Source of the DNA: UBA1479 sp048263775
Lineage (GTDB): Bacteria > Pseudomonadota > Alphaproteobacteria > Rhodospirillales > Casp-alpha2
NCBI GenBank assembly: GCA_048263775.1
Contig: JBLXDU010000009.1
Coordinates: 1 to 64,000 of the forward strand
DNA: 64,000 bases
Reading direction: 5' to 3'
Under the pieces are notes generated by a model that saw only the letters and a program-made list of their open reading frames with translations, was not told the DNA's origin and searched no databases. Position numbers and translations under genes: made by a program. The stretch's first letter is position 1. Every line of letters starts with the position of its first letter. Of this stretch, positions 51,340 through 59,729 are shown piece after piece.

Positions 51340-52887
51340 ATGTCCATTTCGGAGCGCCTGGCGCCATCCCAATCGCTGAGCGAGGACGAGGTTGAAACCG
51401 GGCTGAAATGGTTGGTGCACAACGGCGTCTGGGCCCAGGGGATGGAGACCCTGGCGCTGGGCCCGATCTTGGTCGCTTACGCGCTGTACCTTGATGCATC
51501 GAATCTTGCTATCGGTTTGCTTGCCGCGCTGCCGAACCTGGGACAATTGGCTTTGTTGCCTGCCGTTCAGGTGGTCGAGAAGGTGCGTCGGCGGCGCTTG
51601 CTCGCCGTCGTCTTCGGCGCGGCCAGCCGGCCCATGTTGCTGGTCATGGCGGCGGCGGTGCTGGTGCCGTCGAAGGAGGCGGGGCTGGCCTTGCTGCTTA
51701 TCGGGCTAACCCTGCGCTATTCCCTGGGCGCCTTCGTCGGCTGTTCATTCAATTCCTGGATCCGCGACCTGGTGCCGGAACACCGCATGGGGGCCGTGTT
51801 CGCCAACCGCCTGATGTGGATGACTGGGATCGGCATGGTGGTCAGTCTGCTGGCCGGCCTGTTCGTCGACGAATGGGACCGCCTGGTGCCGCACCGGGAA
51901 GCTTACGGCTATGCGATTCTGCTGGTTCTTGCCTTTCTCGCCGGTTGCGTCAGCGTCTATTGCATGTGCCGCATTCCGGAACCGGCGATGCCGCCGGCGG
52001 AACGCCATCTGCCGCTGACCGAACGTCTGGCTCAGCCTTTGAAGGACGTCAATTTCCGAAACCTGGTGATCTTCCTGGGATCCTGGAACTTCGCCATTAA
52101 TCTGGCGGCGCCGTTTTTCACGGTCTACCTGTACAAACGCCTGGGGCTCAGCGTCACCATGGTCACGGCGCTGCTGATCGTCAGCCAAGCCGCCAACATC
52201 GCCGTGCTGAAGACTTGGGGACGGATCGCCGACCGGGTGTCGAACAAGGGTGTGTTGACCGTCGCGGCGCCGCTGTTCGTGCTGTCGATCTTCCTCTGGA
52301 CCTTCACCACCTTGCCGGAAAAACACGTTTTGACCCTGCCGCTGTTGGTCGTCATTCATATCCTGACCGGCATCTCGACCGCCGGGGTGACCCTGGCGTC
52401 GGGCAATATCAGCCTCAAACTCGCCCCCCGCGGGGCAGCGGCGAGCTATCTGTCCGTCTCGTCCTTGATCACCGCCATCTGCGCCGGCACGGCGCCGATC
52501 ATCGGCGGTCTGTTCGCCGACTGGTTCACGGACCGCGAACTGACCTTGATCCTGCGCTGGACCGAACCGGAAACCCGCCATGTGTTCCAGGCCATCAATC
52601 TGCGCCATTGGGATTTCTTCTTTGGCTTGGCCGCGGTTTTGGGGTTTCTATCGCTCAATCGCTTGCGTCAGGTGAAGGAAGTCGGCGAAGTCGAAGAGGA
52701 TATCGTCTTGGAAGAAATCATGGCCACCGCCCGCCAGGGCATGCGCAACCTGACGTCCGTGGCGGGGTTGCGTTCGGCGGCTACATATCCGGTGGAGCTT
52801 CTGTTCCGTAAGGTGCGCCTGCGTCGGCGGCGCCGGGCCGGCGACGCCCCGCCCGCGTCCTTCACCTCCGACGGACCCGCTCCCTGA
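51340..52887 (+). CDS. MFS transporter
   Basis: 515 residues with twelve predicted membrane segments and a long charged C-terminal tail (~60 residues, LRRRRRAGD). NAIKGLLA-type motif A is weak; LMWMTGIGMVVSLLAGLFVDEW and RLGLSVTMVTALLIVSQAANI are typical of a set of uncharacterised MFS proteins (VWFA-less, UMF/YjiJ-like). Substrate unknown. Followed one base later by the TauE/SafE gene, so the three genes 50963-53647 form one operon. Confidence 0.85.
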   Translation: MSISERLAPSQSLSEDEVETGLKWLVHNGVWAQGMETLALGPILVAYALYLDASNLAIGLLAALPNLGQLALLPAVQVVEKVRRRRLLAVVFGAASRPMLLVMAAAVLVPSKEAGLALLLIGLTLRYSLGAFVGCSFNSWIRDLVPEHRMGAVFANRLMWMTGIGMVVSLLAGLFVDEWDRLVPHREAYGYAILLVLAFLAGCVSVYCMCRIPEPAMPPAERHLPLTERLAQPLKDVNFRNLVIFLGSWNFAINLAAPFFTVYLYKRLGLSVTMVTALLIVSQAANIAVLKTWGRIADRVSNKGVLTVAAPLFVLSIFLWTFTTLPEKHVLTLPLLVVIHILTGISTAGVTLASGNISLKLAPRGAAASYLSVSSLITAICAGTAPIIGGLFADWFTDRELTLILRWTEPETRHVFQAINLRHWDFFFGLAAVLGFLSLNRLRQVKEVGEVEEDIVLEEIMATARQGMRNLTSVAGLRSAATYPVELLFRKVRLRRRRRAGDAPPASFTSDGPAP

Positions 52888-52888
52888 C

Positions 52889-53647
52889 ATGATTACAGAT
52901 CCCCTGTTCTATTTCCTCGCCGTGCCGGCGGTCTTGATCGCGGGCATTTCCAAGGGCGGGTTCGGCTCCGGCCTGGCGCTGATCGCCGTGCCCATGATGT
53001 CGTTGATCGTGCCCGTGCCCATGGCGGCGGCGATTATGCTGCCGGTGCTGATGTCCATCGACTTCATCAACATCTGGGTCTACCGCAAGGATTTCAGCGG
53101 CCCCGACCTCAAGTTCCTGCTGCCGGGGGCCGTGCTGGGCACGGCGGCCGGTTGGGCCGGGTTCCAGTTCATGACCGAGGAAGGCACGCGCCTGATGGTC
53201 GGCCTGATCGCCATCGTGTTTACCCTCGATCATTGGTTGCCGTTCAGGCCCAAGCCCGATGGTGCCCGGCAGCCGGGCCTGCGCGGCGTGTTCTGGGGTA
53301 TGTGCGGCGGCTTCACCAGCTTCTTCGCCCATGCGGGCTCGCCGCCGGTGCAGGTCTACCTGCTGCCGCGCGGCCTGGCCAAACGGCCCTTCGTCGGCAC
53401 CTTCGCGATCTTCTTCTGGGCCGTGAACCTGATGAAGTTTCCGGCCTATTGGGAATTGGGCCAGTTCACGGCGGAGGTTCTCTGGACCGCGCTGGTCCTG
53501 GTGCCCCTGGTGCCCATCGGCATGCGCATCGGCCTGTGGGGCCAGAACCGCCTGTCGGACAAGGTGTTCTTCGGTGTGTGCTACGTGCTGCTGTTCTTCA
53601 CCGGCATCAAGCTGACCTGGGATGGCCTGCGGCCGTTGATCGGCTAG
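52889..53647 (+). CDS. TauE/SafE family sulfite/anion exporter
   Basis: 252 residues with about eight membrane segments. AGISKGGFGSGLALIAVPMMSL and FTSFFAHAGSPPVQVYLLPR are the two duplicated family motifs. Family members export sulfite, sulfoacetate or related organic anions; which one is not visible. One base separates the start codon from the MFS stop. Confidence 0.9.
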   Translation: MITDPLFYFLAVPAVLIAGISKGGFGSGLALIAVPMMSLIVPVPMAAAIMLPVLMSIDFINIWVYRKDFSGPDLKFLLPGAVLGTAAGWAGFQFMTEEGTRLMVGLIAIVFTLDHWLPFRPKPDGARQPGLRGVFWGMCGGFTSFFAHAGSPPVQVYLLPRGLAKRPFVGTFAIFFWAVNLMKFPAYWELGQFTAEVLWTALVLVPLVPIGMRIGLWGQNRLSDKVFFGVCYVLLFFTGIKLTWDGLRPLIG

Positions 53648-53685
53648 GCAAATTTAGGTGTTACCAGGGGCTGGCGTTAAGCGCG

Positions 53686-54345
53686 TCACCGTAGTGCGAA
53701 CGCGGTCTTCGGTTCCGTGAACATCGCTTGAAACTCCGGGCTTCTTCTGTCCACGCCATAGACGTTTTCATAGACGTCGCCAAGCCAGAGGCGCAACGTT
53801 TCCGGCGAGACGCTTGTCAGGTCTTCCGCCGCGCCGATCATGATGGTCATGGGCGGCGGCGTTCCATTGGTCTTCAAGGGTAAAATGTAGCGGAAACCGT
53901 CCACCACCCTGGCACCGTGCCGCCGATAGAAGGCGATGCGCCGCGCTTCCAGATTATCTGCGGACGGTATCAGTGGCGGGGCTTCCACCTCGATCAGCAC
54001 CGGGTGTCTGGCATGGGCACTGAAGATGTGATCCAGCAAACAACCGCCGATCCCCCGGTTACGGAAGGCCGGGGACGTGGCGAAGTACTCAAGCAGCGAA
54101 ATGTCCTGGGCCTTTGTTCCGTAGACAATGCCGAATGCCAGAACGCCGTTGTCCCCTTTAGCGACGTGGAAAACGTAATTTGCTTGCCGCGACATCCGCA
54201 TCAATTCCGTGCGGTTTTTCTGTTCGGATGGCGGGATGGCGGCGGTGTAGATGTCGAATATTTCGTTGAACATCCGCGCGTCGCCGGCCGCTGGAAGCGT
54301 GGCAAAATCACAAATGTCCTTATTGGTCGGCGTGCCTTGGTTCAT
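53686..54345 (-). CDS. GNAT acetyltransferase
   Basis: 219 residues. Acetyl-CoA motif A in FATSPAFRNRGIGGCLLDHIF (~residues 88-108), preceded by the beta strand VLAFGIVYGTKAQDISLLEYF. The N-terminal ~50 and C-terminal ~70 residues (DLTSVSPETLRLWLGDVYENV) are outside the core fold. Its start overlaps the stop of the upstream small membrane-protein gene by 4 bases. Lower GC and different codon use than neighbours suggest a shared, possibly acquired unit. Acceptor unknown. Confidence 0.82.
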   Translation of the reverse strand: MNQGTPTNKDICDFATLPAAGDARMFNEIFDIYTAAIPPSEQKNRTELMRMSRQANYVFHVAKGDNGVLAFGIVYGTKAQDISLLEYFATSPAFRNRGIGGCLLDHIFSAHARHPVLIEVEAPPLIPSADNLEARRIAFYRRHGARVVDGFRYILPLKTNGTPPPMTIMIGAAEDLTSVSPETLRLWLGDVYENVYGVDRRSPEFQAMFTEPKTAFALR

Positions 54346-54818
54346 CTGGATATCTGGCCGTCGACGTAGGTGATGAAGCTTGATTTGAAGTTTGCCGCAT
54401 TCTCTGGCTCCGCAAGCCAGCCGCGATGACGTCTGCCCTCGGACTGAATGATCGGCATCCAGGTTTCGCGGAGTTCAGAATCCTCAAGGCAGCGGTCGTG
54501 GATGGCTTCCAGGAAGTTCCACATCATGAAGGCGTAGAGGTTGTACTTCTCGGCCTCCTGCGGTGCGGAAATCTGTTCGGGTGATCGGACGTATGGATTT
54601 TCAAATGCGATCTTCACGAGCTCGAAGTAGTTTTTATCGATATCGTCGTAATGTACGTACTTCAGCGTCTTCTTGAACGATGTCATGGAGTAAAGAAGCG
54701 CGATCGCCGCGAGCAGCGTTCCGATGCTGCTGGTGATTCCCTGAACGGCGTTCCATTCCACTGCGTCAAACATGGCCTTGTGTTCCCATATCCCTACCAG
54801 TCGGCGTGTCGCGGCCAT
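54342..54818 (-). CDS. Small N-terminally anchored protein of unknown function
   Basis: 158 residues as given; an ATG at 54773 (residue 16) is a possible true start and neither site has a strong ribosome-binding site. One membrane helix (GITSSIGTLLAAIALLYSM, ~residues 28-46), then a soluble helical domain with FFELVKIAFENPYVRSPEQ-like text (NYFELVKIAFENPYV) and YNLYAFMMWNFLEAIHDRC. That style recalls DUF4760-like proteins, without proof. Codon choice is notably AT-richer than the flanking genes. Translationally coupled to the GNAT gene. Confidence 0.65.
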   Translation of the reverse strand: MAATRRLVGIWEHKAMFDAVEWNAVQGITSSIGTLLAAIALLYSMTSFKKTLKYVHYDDIDKNYFELVKIAFENPYVRSPEQISAPQEAEKYNLYAFMMWNFLEAIHDRCLEDSELRETWMPIIQSEGRRHRGWLAEPENAANFKSSFITYVDGQISR

Positions 54819-54901
54819 AGAAGACAGGGCCTGCGGTGCCTGGCGTTGCAGAAATCAGGGAAGATTGAAGCACGTCCGAATGCGGTGGGAAACTGTTGTC
54901 A

Positions 54902-55702
54902 TTACGTCTTGAAGTAGCGCCCCGGTGACACGCCCAGCGTCTTCTTGAACATGGCGATGAAGGCGGACGGGCTGTCGTAGCCGAGGTCGAGGGCCGTTGC
55001 CGTCACGGACTGTCCGGCAGCCAGTAATTCCAGAGCCTTGAGCAGCCGCGCCTGTTGCCGCCAGGCGCCGAAGGTCATGCCCGTATCCTTGACGAAAAGC
55101 CGCGCCAGGGTGCGGGCGCTGGCACCGGCTATCTTGGCCCAGTCTTCAAGCCCGGTGTCCTGCGCAGGGTCGCTGGAAAGCGCCTCGGCGATGCGTTTCA
55201 GGCGCGTGTTCTCTGGCCAGGGCAGGTGCAGGGGGGCCTGATTGAGGACTTTCAATTGGTCGAGAATCACCGCCATCAGCCGCCCGGCCGGGCCATCCGC
55301 ATCATATTCGGCAGGAACGTCGACGGCGGCGCGGATCAGTTCGCGTAGCAGTGGCGACACGGTGACGACGCTGCAAGCCCGGGGCAGGCCTTGTGCGGCT
55401 TCCGGGCTGACCCACAGGCTGCGCATCTTGACCGCGGTCGGGAAATCGACCCGGTGCGCCATGCCGCCCGGAACCCAGACGGCGCGTTCCGGCGGCACGA
55501 CCCACACACCGGCCTCTGTCGTCACCGCCATGACGCCGGAGATGCCATAGACCAATTGGGCACGGGGGTGGGAATGCCAGCGCGTCGCCTGACCCGCCGG
55601 ATAATCCGTGGCCGCGGCGACCACGGGGCGCGGCACGGCCTGCAGGGCCTGGACCCGGTCGATGTTGTCCTGATGGGTTTGTTCGCGAGGGGGGCCGTCC
55701 AT
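54902..55702 (-). CDS. AraC family transcriptional regulator
   Basis: About 266 residues from the ATG at 55702 (55729 is an alternative). An N-terminal cupin-type sensor (PAGQATRWHSHPRAQLVYGI) and a C-terminal double helix-turn-helix (DWAKIAGASARTLARLFVKD, LELLAAGQSVTATALDLGYD, SPSAFIAMFKKTLGVSPGRY). Likely controls the divergent MFS gene across a 152-base gap. The cupin His residues resemble those of aromatic or small-molecule sensing members. Effector unknown. Confidence 0.88.
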   Translation of the reverse strand: MDGPPREQTHQDNIDRVQALQAVPRPVVAAATDYPAGQATRWHSHPRAQLVYGISGVMAVTTEAGVWVVPPERAVWVPGGMAHRVDFPTAVKMRSLWVSPEAAQGLPRACSVVTVSPLLRELIRAAVDVPAEYDADGPAGRLMAVILDQLKVLNQAPLHLPWPENTRLKRIAEALSSDPAQDTGLEDWAKIAGASARTLARLFVKDTGMTFGAWRQQARLLKALELLAAGQSVTATALDLGYDSPSAFIAMFKKTLGVSPGRYFKT

Positions 55703-55737
55703 GCGGTGCCTTGTTTGTCTATTTCGCAATATAAATT

Positions 55738-55759
55738 GACAGAATACCGCAAGACTGTC
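55738..55759. promoter_or_regulatory. Possible operator in the araC-MFS gap
   Basis: Inverted repeat GACAG-N12-CTGTC, overlapping a perfect TTGACA (55736-55741) on the plus strand that has no -10 at normal distance. A weak -10 with a good -35 is common at activator-dependent promoters; assignment to the neighbouring AraC protein is inference. Confidence 0.35.
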
Positions 55760-55854
55760 GAGACGGGTTCATGCATCTATCCTAAACGACGACCACGACC
55801 AGACCAAAAACCCGGATGGGCATTAAGCCTCCCGGGGAAGACGAGGAAACGACC

Positions 55855-57174
55855 ATGTCCTACAACGACCGCCACGGCGTCCAGTTTCTGTTTCTGAACA
55901 TCGGCCATCTGCTGGATCATTTATTCCTTCTCATCTACGCGACGGCCGTCGTAACCATGTCCCTGGATCCGGCTTTTCAGCTGACTTTCGCGCAGGCAAT
56001 CAAAGAGTTGGTTGGCGCCCTGCCGTTTGAGGGAGGGGCTACGAACGCGGTCGTCGAATGGGCGGACGGATTGACCGAAAAGGGGTCGTACGGGTTTCTC
56101 CTGGCGCTCTCGACCGCGAGTTTCGTCGCCTTCGGGGCGTTCTCTCTTCCCGCGGGGTGGCTGGGTGACAAGTGGTCCAAGCACGGCATGATGACCGTGT
56201 TCTTCATCGGCATCGGCACGGCATCGGTCATGACCGGTTTTGCCAACGGACCTTATCAGGTCGCGGGAGGCTTGCTTGTCATCGGCATCTTCGCTGCCAT
56301 CTATCATCCGGTCGGCATCTCCATGGTCGCGGAAAACGCCAAGTCGCTTGGCCGGGAGTTGGGCATCAACGGCGTGTGGGGCAATTTCGGCGTCGCCTGT
56401 GCCGCCGTGGTTTCCGGCTTTCTGACCGATCACTACGGTTGGCGGGCCGCCTTCATCGCGCCGGGCGTGATCTCGATCCTTGTCGGCCTGGCCTATTTGG
56501 TGTTTTCCCGGAACGCACCGGAGCCCCACCCGCTCGCCAAGAAAGACAAGTTCATCGGTGCGACGCCGGAACAGGTCAAACGCGCGATCTTCGTCGTGCT
56601 GTTGGCGTCTGCACCCGGCATGCTCATTTTCAATTCGACGACGAACTCCCTTCCGAAGCTGTTCACCGAACGGTTGGGCGACCTTGCTGGAAACGTGTCA
56701 CAGGCGGGGTTCTGGGGTTTCGGCGTGTTTGTCGTTGCCTCCATGGCCCAGGTCATGATGGGGCATCTGTTGGACAAATATCGTCTGAAACCGATTTACA
56801 TTATCGCCGTCGCGCTGCAGGCACCGCTGATTTTCCTGGTTGCTTATGCCTATAACGAAGGTCTGCTCGGTGCTGCCACGGCGATGATGTTCATCGTCTT
56901 CTCGATCATCCCGATCCACGACACCATCATCGCGCGGTTCACGTCCAAGGAAATCCGCTCACGTGTGTTTGCGCTGAAATACCTGGTCGGATTGCTGGTT
57001 GGTGCTGCGGCGTTGCCGCTTACGGGGTGGCTGCACTCGGTGGTCGGCGGCTTTACGGTGGTCTTTCTCGTGTTGGGTGCGCTTGCTGTGTTCGAATGCT
57101 GCGTCACCTTCTTTCTGCCGGCCCGTGATCATCTGACGCAACAGGCCGAAAGTGCAGCTCAGCCCGCGGAATGA
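55855..57174 (+). CDS. MFS transporter, Fsr/NarK-like
   Basis: 439 residues from the ATG at 55855 (GAGGAAACGACC upstream); the longer frame is unlikely. About twelve membrane segments: FLFLNIGHLLDHLFLLIYAT at the start, LPAGWLGDKWSKHGMMTVFF (motif A-like), GLLVIGIFAAIYHPVGISMV and RSRVFALKYLVGLLVGAAAL. The HPVG motif in segment 5 recalls fosmidomycin-resistance-type carriers. Substrate unknown; presumably regulated by the divergent AraC protein. Strong terminator downstream. Confidence 0.87.
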   Translation: MSYNDRHGVQFLFLNIGHLLDHLFLLIYATAVVTMSLDPAFQLTFAQAIKELVGALPFEGGATNAVVEWADGLTEKGSYGFLLALSTASFVAFGAFSLPAGWLGDKWSKHGMMTVFFIGIGTASVMTGFANGPYQVAGGLLVIGIFAAIYHPVGISMVAENAKSLGRELGINGVWGNFGVACAAVVSGFLTDHYGWRAAFIAPGVISILVGLAYLVFSRNAPEPHPLAKKDKFIGATPEQVKRAIFVVLLASAPGMLIFNSTTNSLPKLFTERLGDLAGNVSQAGFWGFGVFVVASMAQVMMGHLLDKYRLKPIYIIAVALQAPLIFLVAYAYNEGLLGAATAMMFIVFSIIPIHDTIIARFTSKEIRSRVFALKYLVGLLVGAAALPLTGWLHSVVGGFTVVFLVLGALAVFECCVTFFLPARDHLTQQAESAAQPAE

Positions 57175-57199
57175 CCCCACACATACCGTAGGCGCGGAG

Positions 57200-57229
57200 C
57201 GGCCCCATGCACCGGCATGGGGCCGTTTT
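57200..57229 (+). terminator. Intrinsic terminator after the MFS gene
   Basis: CGGCCCCATGC, loop ACCG, GCATGGGGCCG, then TTTT: eleven perfect pairs, 25 bases past the stop. The clearest terminator in the window. Confidence 0.93.
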
Positions 57230-57276
57230 GCTGTCTGTCTGTTGGCGGGCGCGCGGGGTGAGACCCCTGAAAATAC

Positions 57277-57852
57277 CTAAAATTGGCCTGACTTGCGTGC
57301 CCGGCGCAGGGCCTCGGCGACGCAGCGGCTGTCGGCAAGGCCCTGGTGCATGGCGCCGGGCGGGGTGAACCCCATGAGCGCCGGCAAGCCGGAACTGTTG
57401 GGAACCTGGTCGATACCCAGTGTCGCCATAACTACCGAGCGCACATCATCGCATTGGTACGAGGCAAACGAATTGGCCAAGCCGTACAACTGACAGTTCG
57501 TGACGATATGGATGAATTCGTCGCCAAATCCGAAGGCCCCCGTGGACGAGCCAATAAATTCGGCAAATTCGCCCAGGGCCACTTTCAAATCCACGCCTTC
57601 GCGGTCCAGGCGGTCCTGAGTGATGCCCGTAAGGTCCGTGAAATAGCGGTCGAGGGTCGGGTTGATGCGGGGGCGGACCAGGATTTCGAAGGCGCCCAAT
57701 TCTTCCAGGGCGGGCGTATCGGCTAGTCTGACCGCGCCGATCTGTACGATTTCCATCTCCTCACCGGCGCCGGCCCAATGACGTTGCCAAGACCCTTCCC
57801 AGGCGGTCCACTCCAGGTCCATGACGATCAGTGCCTGATCGTCGCCCCTCAT
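57277..57852 (-). CDS. DEDD-type 3'-5' exonuclease
   Basis: 191 residues from the ATG at 57852; the longer upstream frame is a sua5 shadow. Exo motif I VMDLEWTAWEG (Asp12, Glu14), motif II around FGFGDEFIHIV, and motif III HQGLADSRCVAEALRR (His and Asp). The family (RNase T/ERI-1/KapD-like) trims RNA or DNA 3' ends; target unknown. Its start codon overlaps the Sua5 stop, and its ribosome-binding site is formed by the GGAGG units of the 9-base repeat that encodes the Sua5 tail. Confidence 0.87.
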   Translation of the reverse strand: MRGDDQALIVMDLEWTAWEGSWQRHWAGAGEEMEIVQIGAVRLADTPALEELGAFEILVRPRINPTLDRYFTDLTGITQDRLDREGVDLKVALGEFAEFIGSSTGAFGFGDEFIHIVTNCQLYGLANSFASYQCDDVRSVVMATLGIDQVPNSSGLPALMGFTPPGAMHQGLADSRCVAEALRRARKSGQF

Positions 57853-58862
57853 TCCTCCGTATCCTCCGTATCCTCCGTCCGTGCCGCCCGGATCAGGCGG
57901 TCGTTGATGGCGCGTCCCAGCCCCCGGTCGGGGATCGGCATGACGGCGATGGCGGGGGCCGGCCCGCGATCCATGTCGTGCAACATGGTGAACAGGTTGG
58001 CCGCCGCTTCGGTGGTGTCGCCCGTGGGGCTCAGGTTCAGGCATCCTGCGGGGGCATCCGGGCCGAATCCCAACAGGACTTCATCAGCCTCCGCCTTTTG
58101 CGCGTTCAGACGCAGCCGCTTCGACGGCGCGTAATGGCGGGCCAGCATGCCCGGCGAGCGCGGCCCGCCGGGGCCGATCTCTTGGGCTTCGGCGACCGGG
58201 CCGAAGGCACCGCAGGCGGCCTCGATATCTTCGCGCGCAAGGCCGCCCGGGCGGAGGATCACCGCGCGGTCGCCGGTGGCGTCGACGACCGTGGATTCCA
58301 GGCCCACGGTACAGGCGCCGCCGTCCAGAATGATTTCCGGCCCGCCCTGGTCCGGGCCGGGCAGGGAGGCGACGACATGAATGGCCTGGGTCGGGCTCAT
58401 GCGGCCGGAGCGGTTGGCGCTGGGCGCGGCCACGGGCAGACCGCTCGCCTGCAAAAGGGCCTGACCCACGGCATGGTCCGGCGCGCGCATGGCGACGGTG
58501 TCGAGCCCCGCCGACACCAGGCGCGACAGGCGGCAATCCGCCCGCCGGGGCAGGACGACGGTCAGCGGCCCCGGCCAGAATGCGTTCATCAGCAAGCGGC
58601 CCAAGGGCGTGATCTCGGCATAGTCGGCGGCGGCATCGGCATCGGCCACATGCACGATCAGGGGATTGAACTCGGGGCGGTCCTTGGCGGCATAGATGGC
58701 GGCACAGGCGGTGTCGTTGGTGGCATCGGCCCCCAGGCCGTAGACCGTTTCCGTGGGAAAGGCGACCAGACCGCCGGCCTGCAGGATACGGGCGGCGCGG
58801 TCGATGGTGGCGGGGTCCGCCGCATCGGCGATGAGGGCAGGGGAGCTGCCGCTATCCGTCAA
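57849..58862 (-). CDS. Threonylcarbamoyl-AMP synthase (Sua5 type)
   Basis: Makes the TC-AMP intermediate for t6A in ANN-decoding tRNAs. 337 residues from a TTG at 58862, which has AAGGGGATC upstream and overlaps the cysQ stop; the frame extends to 58940 inside cysQ. The YrdC domain (ILQAGGLVAFPTETVYGLGA, KDRPEFNPLIVHV, PSANRSGRMSPT, LDGGACTVGLESTVVD) is followed by a linker (PGMLARHYAPSKRL) and the shorter Sua5 C-terminal domain, so it is the two-domain form. C-terminus ends in a TEDTEDTEE repeat. Confidence 0.92.
   Translation of the reverse strand: MTDSGSSPALIADAADPATIDRAARILQAGGLVAFPTETVYGLGADATNDTACAAIYAAKDRPEFNPLIVHVADADAAADYAEITPLGRLLMNAFWPGPLTVVLPRRADCRLSRLVSAGLDTVAMRAPDHAVGQALLQASGLPVAAPSANRSGRMSPTQAIHVVASLPGPDQGGPEIILDGGACTVGLESTVVDATGDRAVILRPGGLAREDIEAACGAFGPVAEAQEIGPGGPRSPGMLARHYAPSKRLRLNAQKAEADEVLLGFGPDAPAGCLNLSPTGDTTEAAANLFTMLHDMDRGPAPAIAVMPIPDRGLGRAINDRLIRAARTEDTEDTEE
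57852..57878 (-). repeat. 9-base tandem repeat forming both Sua5 tail and a ribosome-binding site
   Basis: Three copies of ATCCTCCGT (first copy starts TTC), read as TED-TED-TEE on the minus strand. Each carries GGAGG; the second copy is 10 bases before the exonuclease ATG, the first only 1 base. Confidence 0.75.
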
Positions 58863-59637
58863 GGCCGATCCCCTTGCCGACCGCGATGAAGTGGGGATTG
58901 TCGAGTCCCTGTTTGCCGTAGGACAGCGGCGTGCCGTCAATGGTCAGTACGTCACCGCCGGCGAAGCGCAGCACCGCATGGCCCGCCGCCGTGTCCCATT
59001 CCATGGTCCGCCCGAACCGTGGGTAGATGTCGGCTACTCCTTCGGCAACGCGGCAGAACTTCAGAGAACTGCCTGCGCCGATGCGCTCGGCCACGGTATA
59101 GCGTTCGAGGAACGCATCGGCTTCTTCGGCCCCATGGGACCGGCTGACCACGGCGGTCAGGCCTTCGGCCGGGGCGGTGCGTGATGCGATGGGACGCAGG
59201 GGGCCGTCGTCGGTCTGCTTGAAGGCTCCCGGCGCGCCGGCCACGAAGGTTTCGTTCAGCACGGGCAGATGCACCACGCCCAGGACCGGCCGACCGTTTT
59301 CGATCAGGGCGATGTTCACCGTGAACTCGCCGTTACGCTTGATGAATTCCTTGGTCCCATCCAGTGGATCAACCAGCCAGAACACGGGAGCGTTTGGTTG
59401 CCTGAGGCCCTCGGCCTCGGCTGCTTCCTCGCCGACGATGGGGATGTCGCCGGTGATTTCACCCTGGATCGCCTGGGTAATCAGGTCTTCGGCCAGGCGG
59501 TCGGCCTGCGTGACCGGGGAATCATCCCCCTTGGTCTCGACATCAAAATCTGTCTCGTAAACGGTCAGGATTTGCGCGCCCGCGCGCTTGGCGATATCCG
59601 CCACCTGTTCAAGCAGGGTCAAGTCGATGGTCAGCAT
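58852..59637 (-). CDS. cysQ: 3'(2'),5'-bisphosphate nucleotidase CysQ
   Basis: Hydrolyses 3'-phosphoadenosine 5'-phosphate from sulfate assimilation. 261 residues from the ATG at 59637 (the upstream frame is not family-like). Metal/phosphate motifs: KGDDSPVTQADRLAE, DPLDGTKEF (90-98), and the C-terminal MEWDTAAGHAVL. The next gene, Sua5, starts inside its stop codon region. Confidence 0.94.
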   Translation of the reverse strand: MLTIDLTLLEQVADIAKRAGAQILTVYETDFDVETKGDDSPVTQADRLAEDLITQAIQGEITGDIPIVGEEAAEAEGLRQPNAPVFWLVDPLDGTKEFIKRNGEFTVNIALIENGRPVLGVVHLPVLNETFVAGAPGAFKQTDDGPLRPIASRTAPAEGLTAVVSRSHGAEEADAFLERYTVAERIGAGSSLKFCRVAEGVADIYPRFGRTMEWDTAAGHAVLRFAGGDVLTIDGTPLSYGKQGLDNPHFIAVGKGIGLDG

Positions 59638-59729
59638 GTCCGGTGCGCCCGGTCGTGGGAAAGGGGGGACTGGTCCCGTACCGGTTTGTCGCCCGTGCAC
59701 CGCGCGGAGTCAACCAACGGCGGCGCGGG

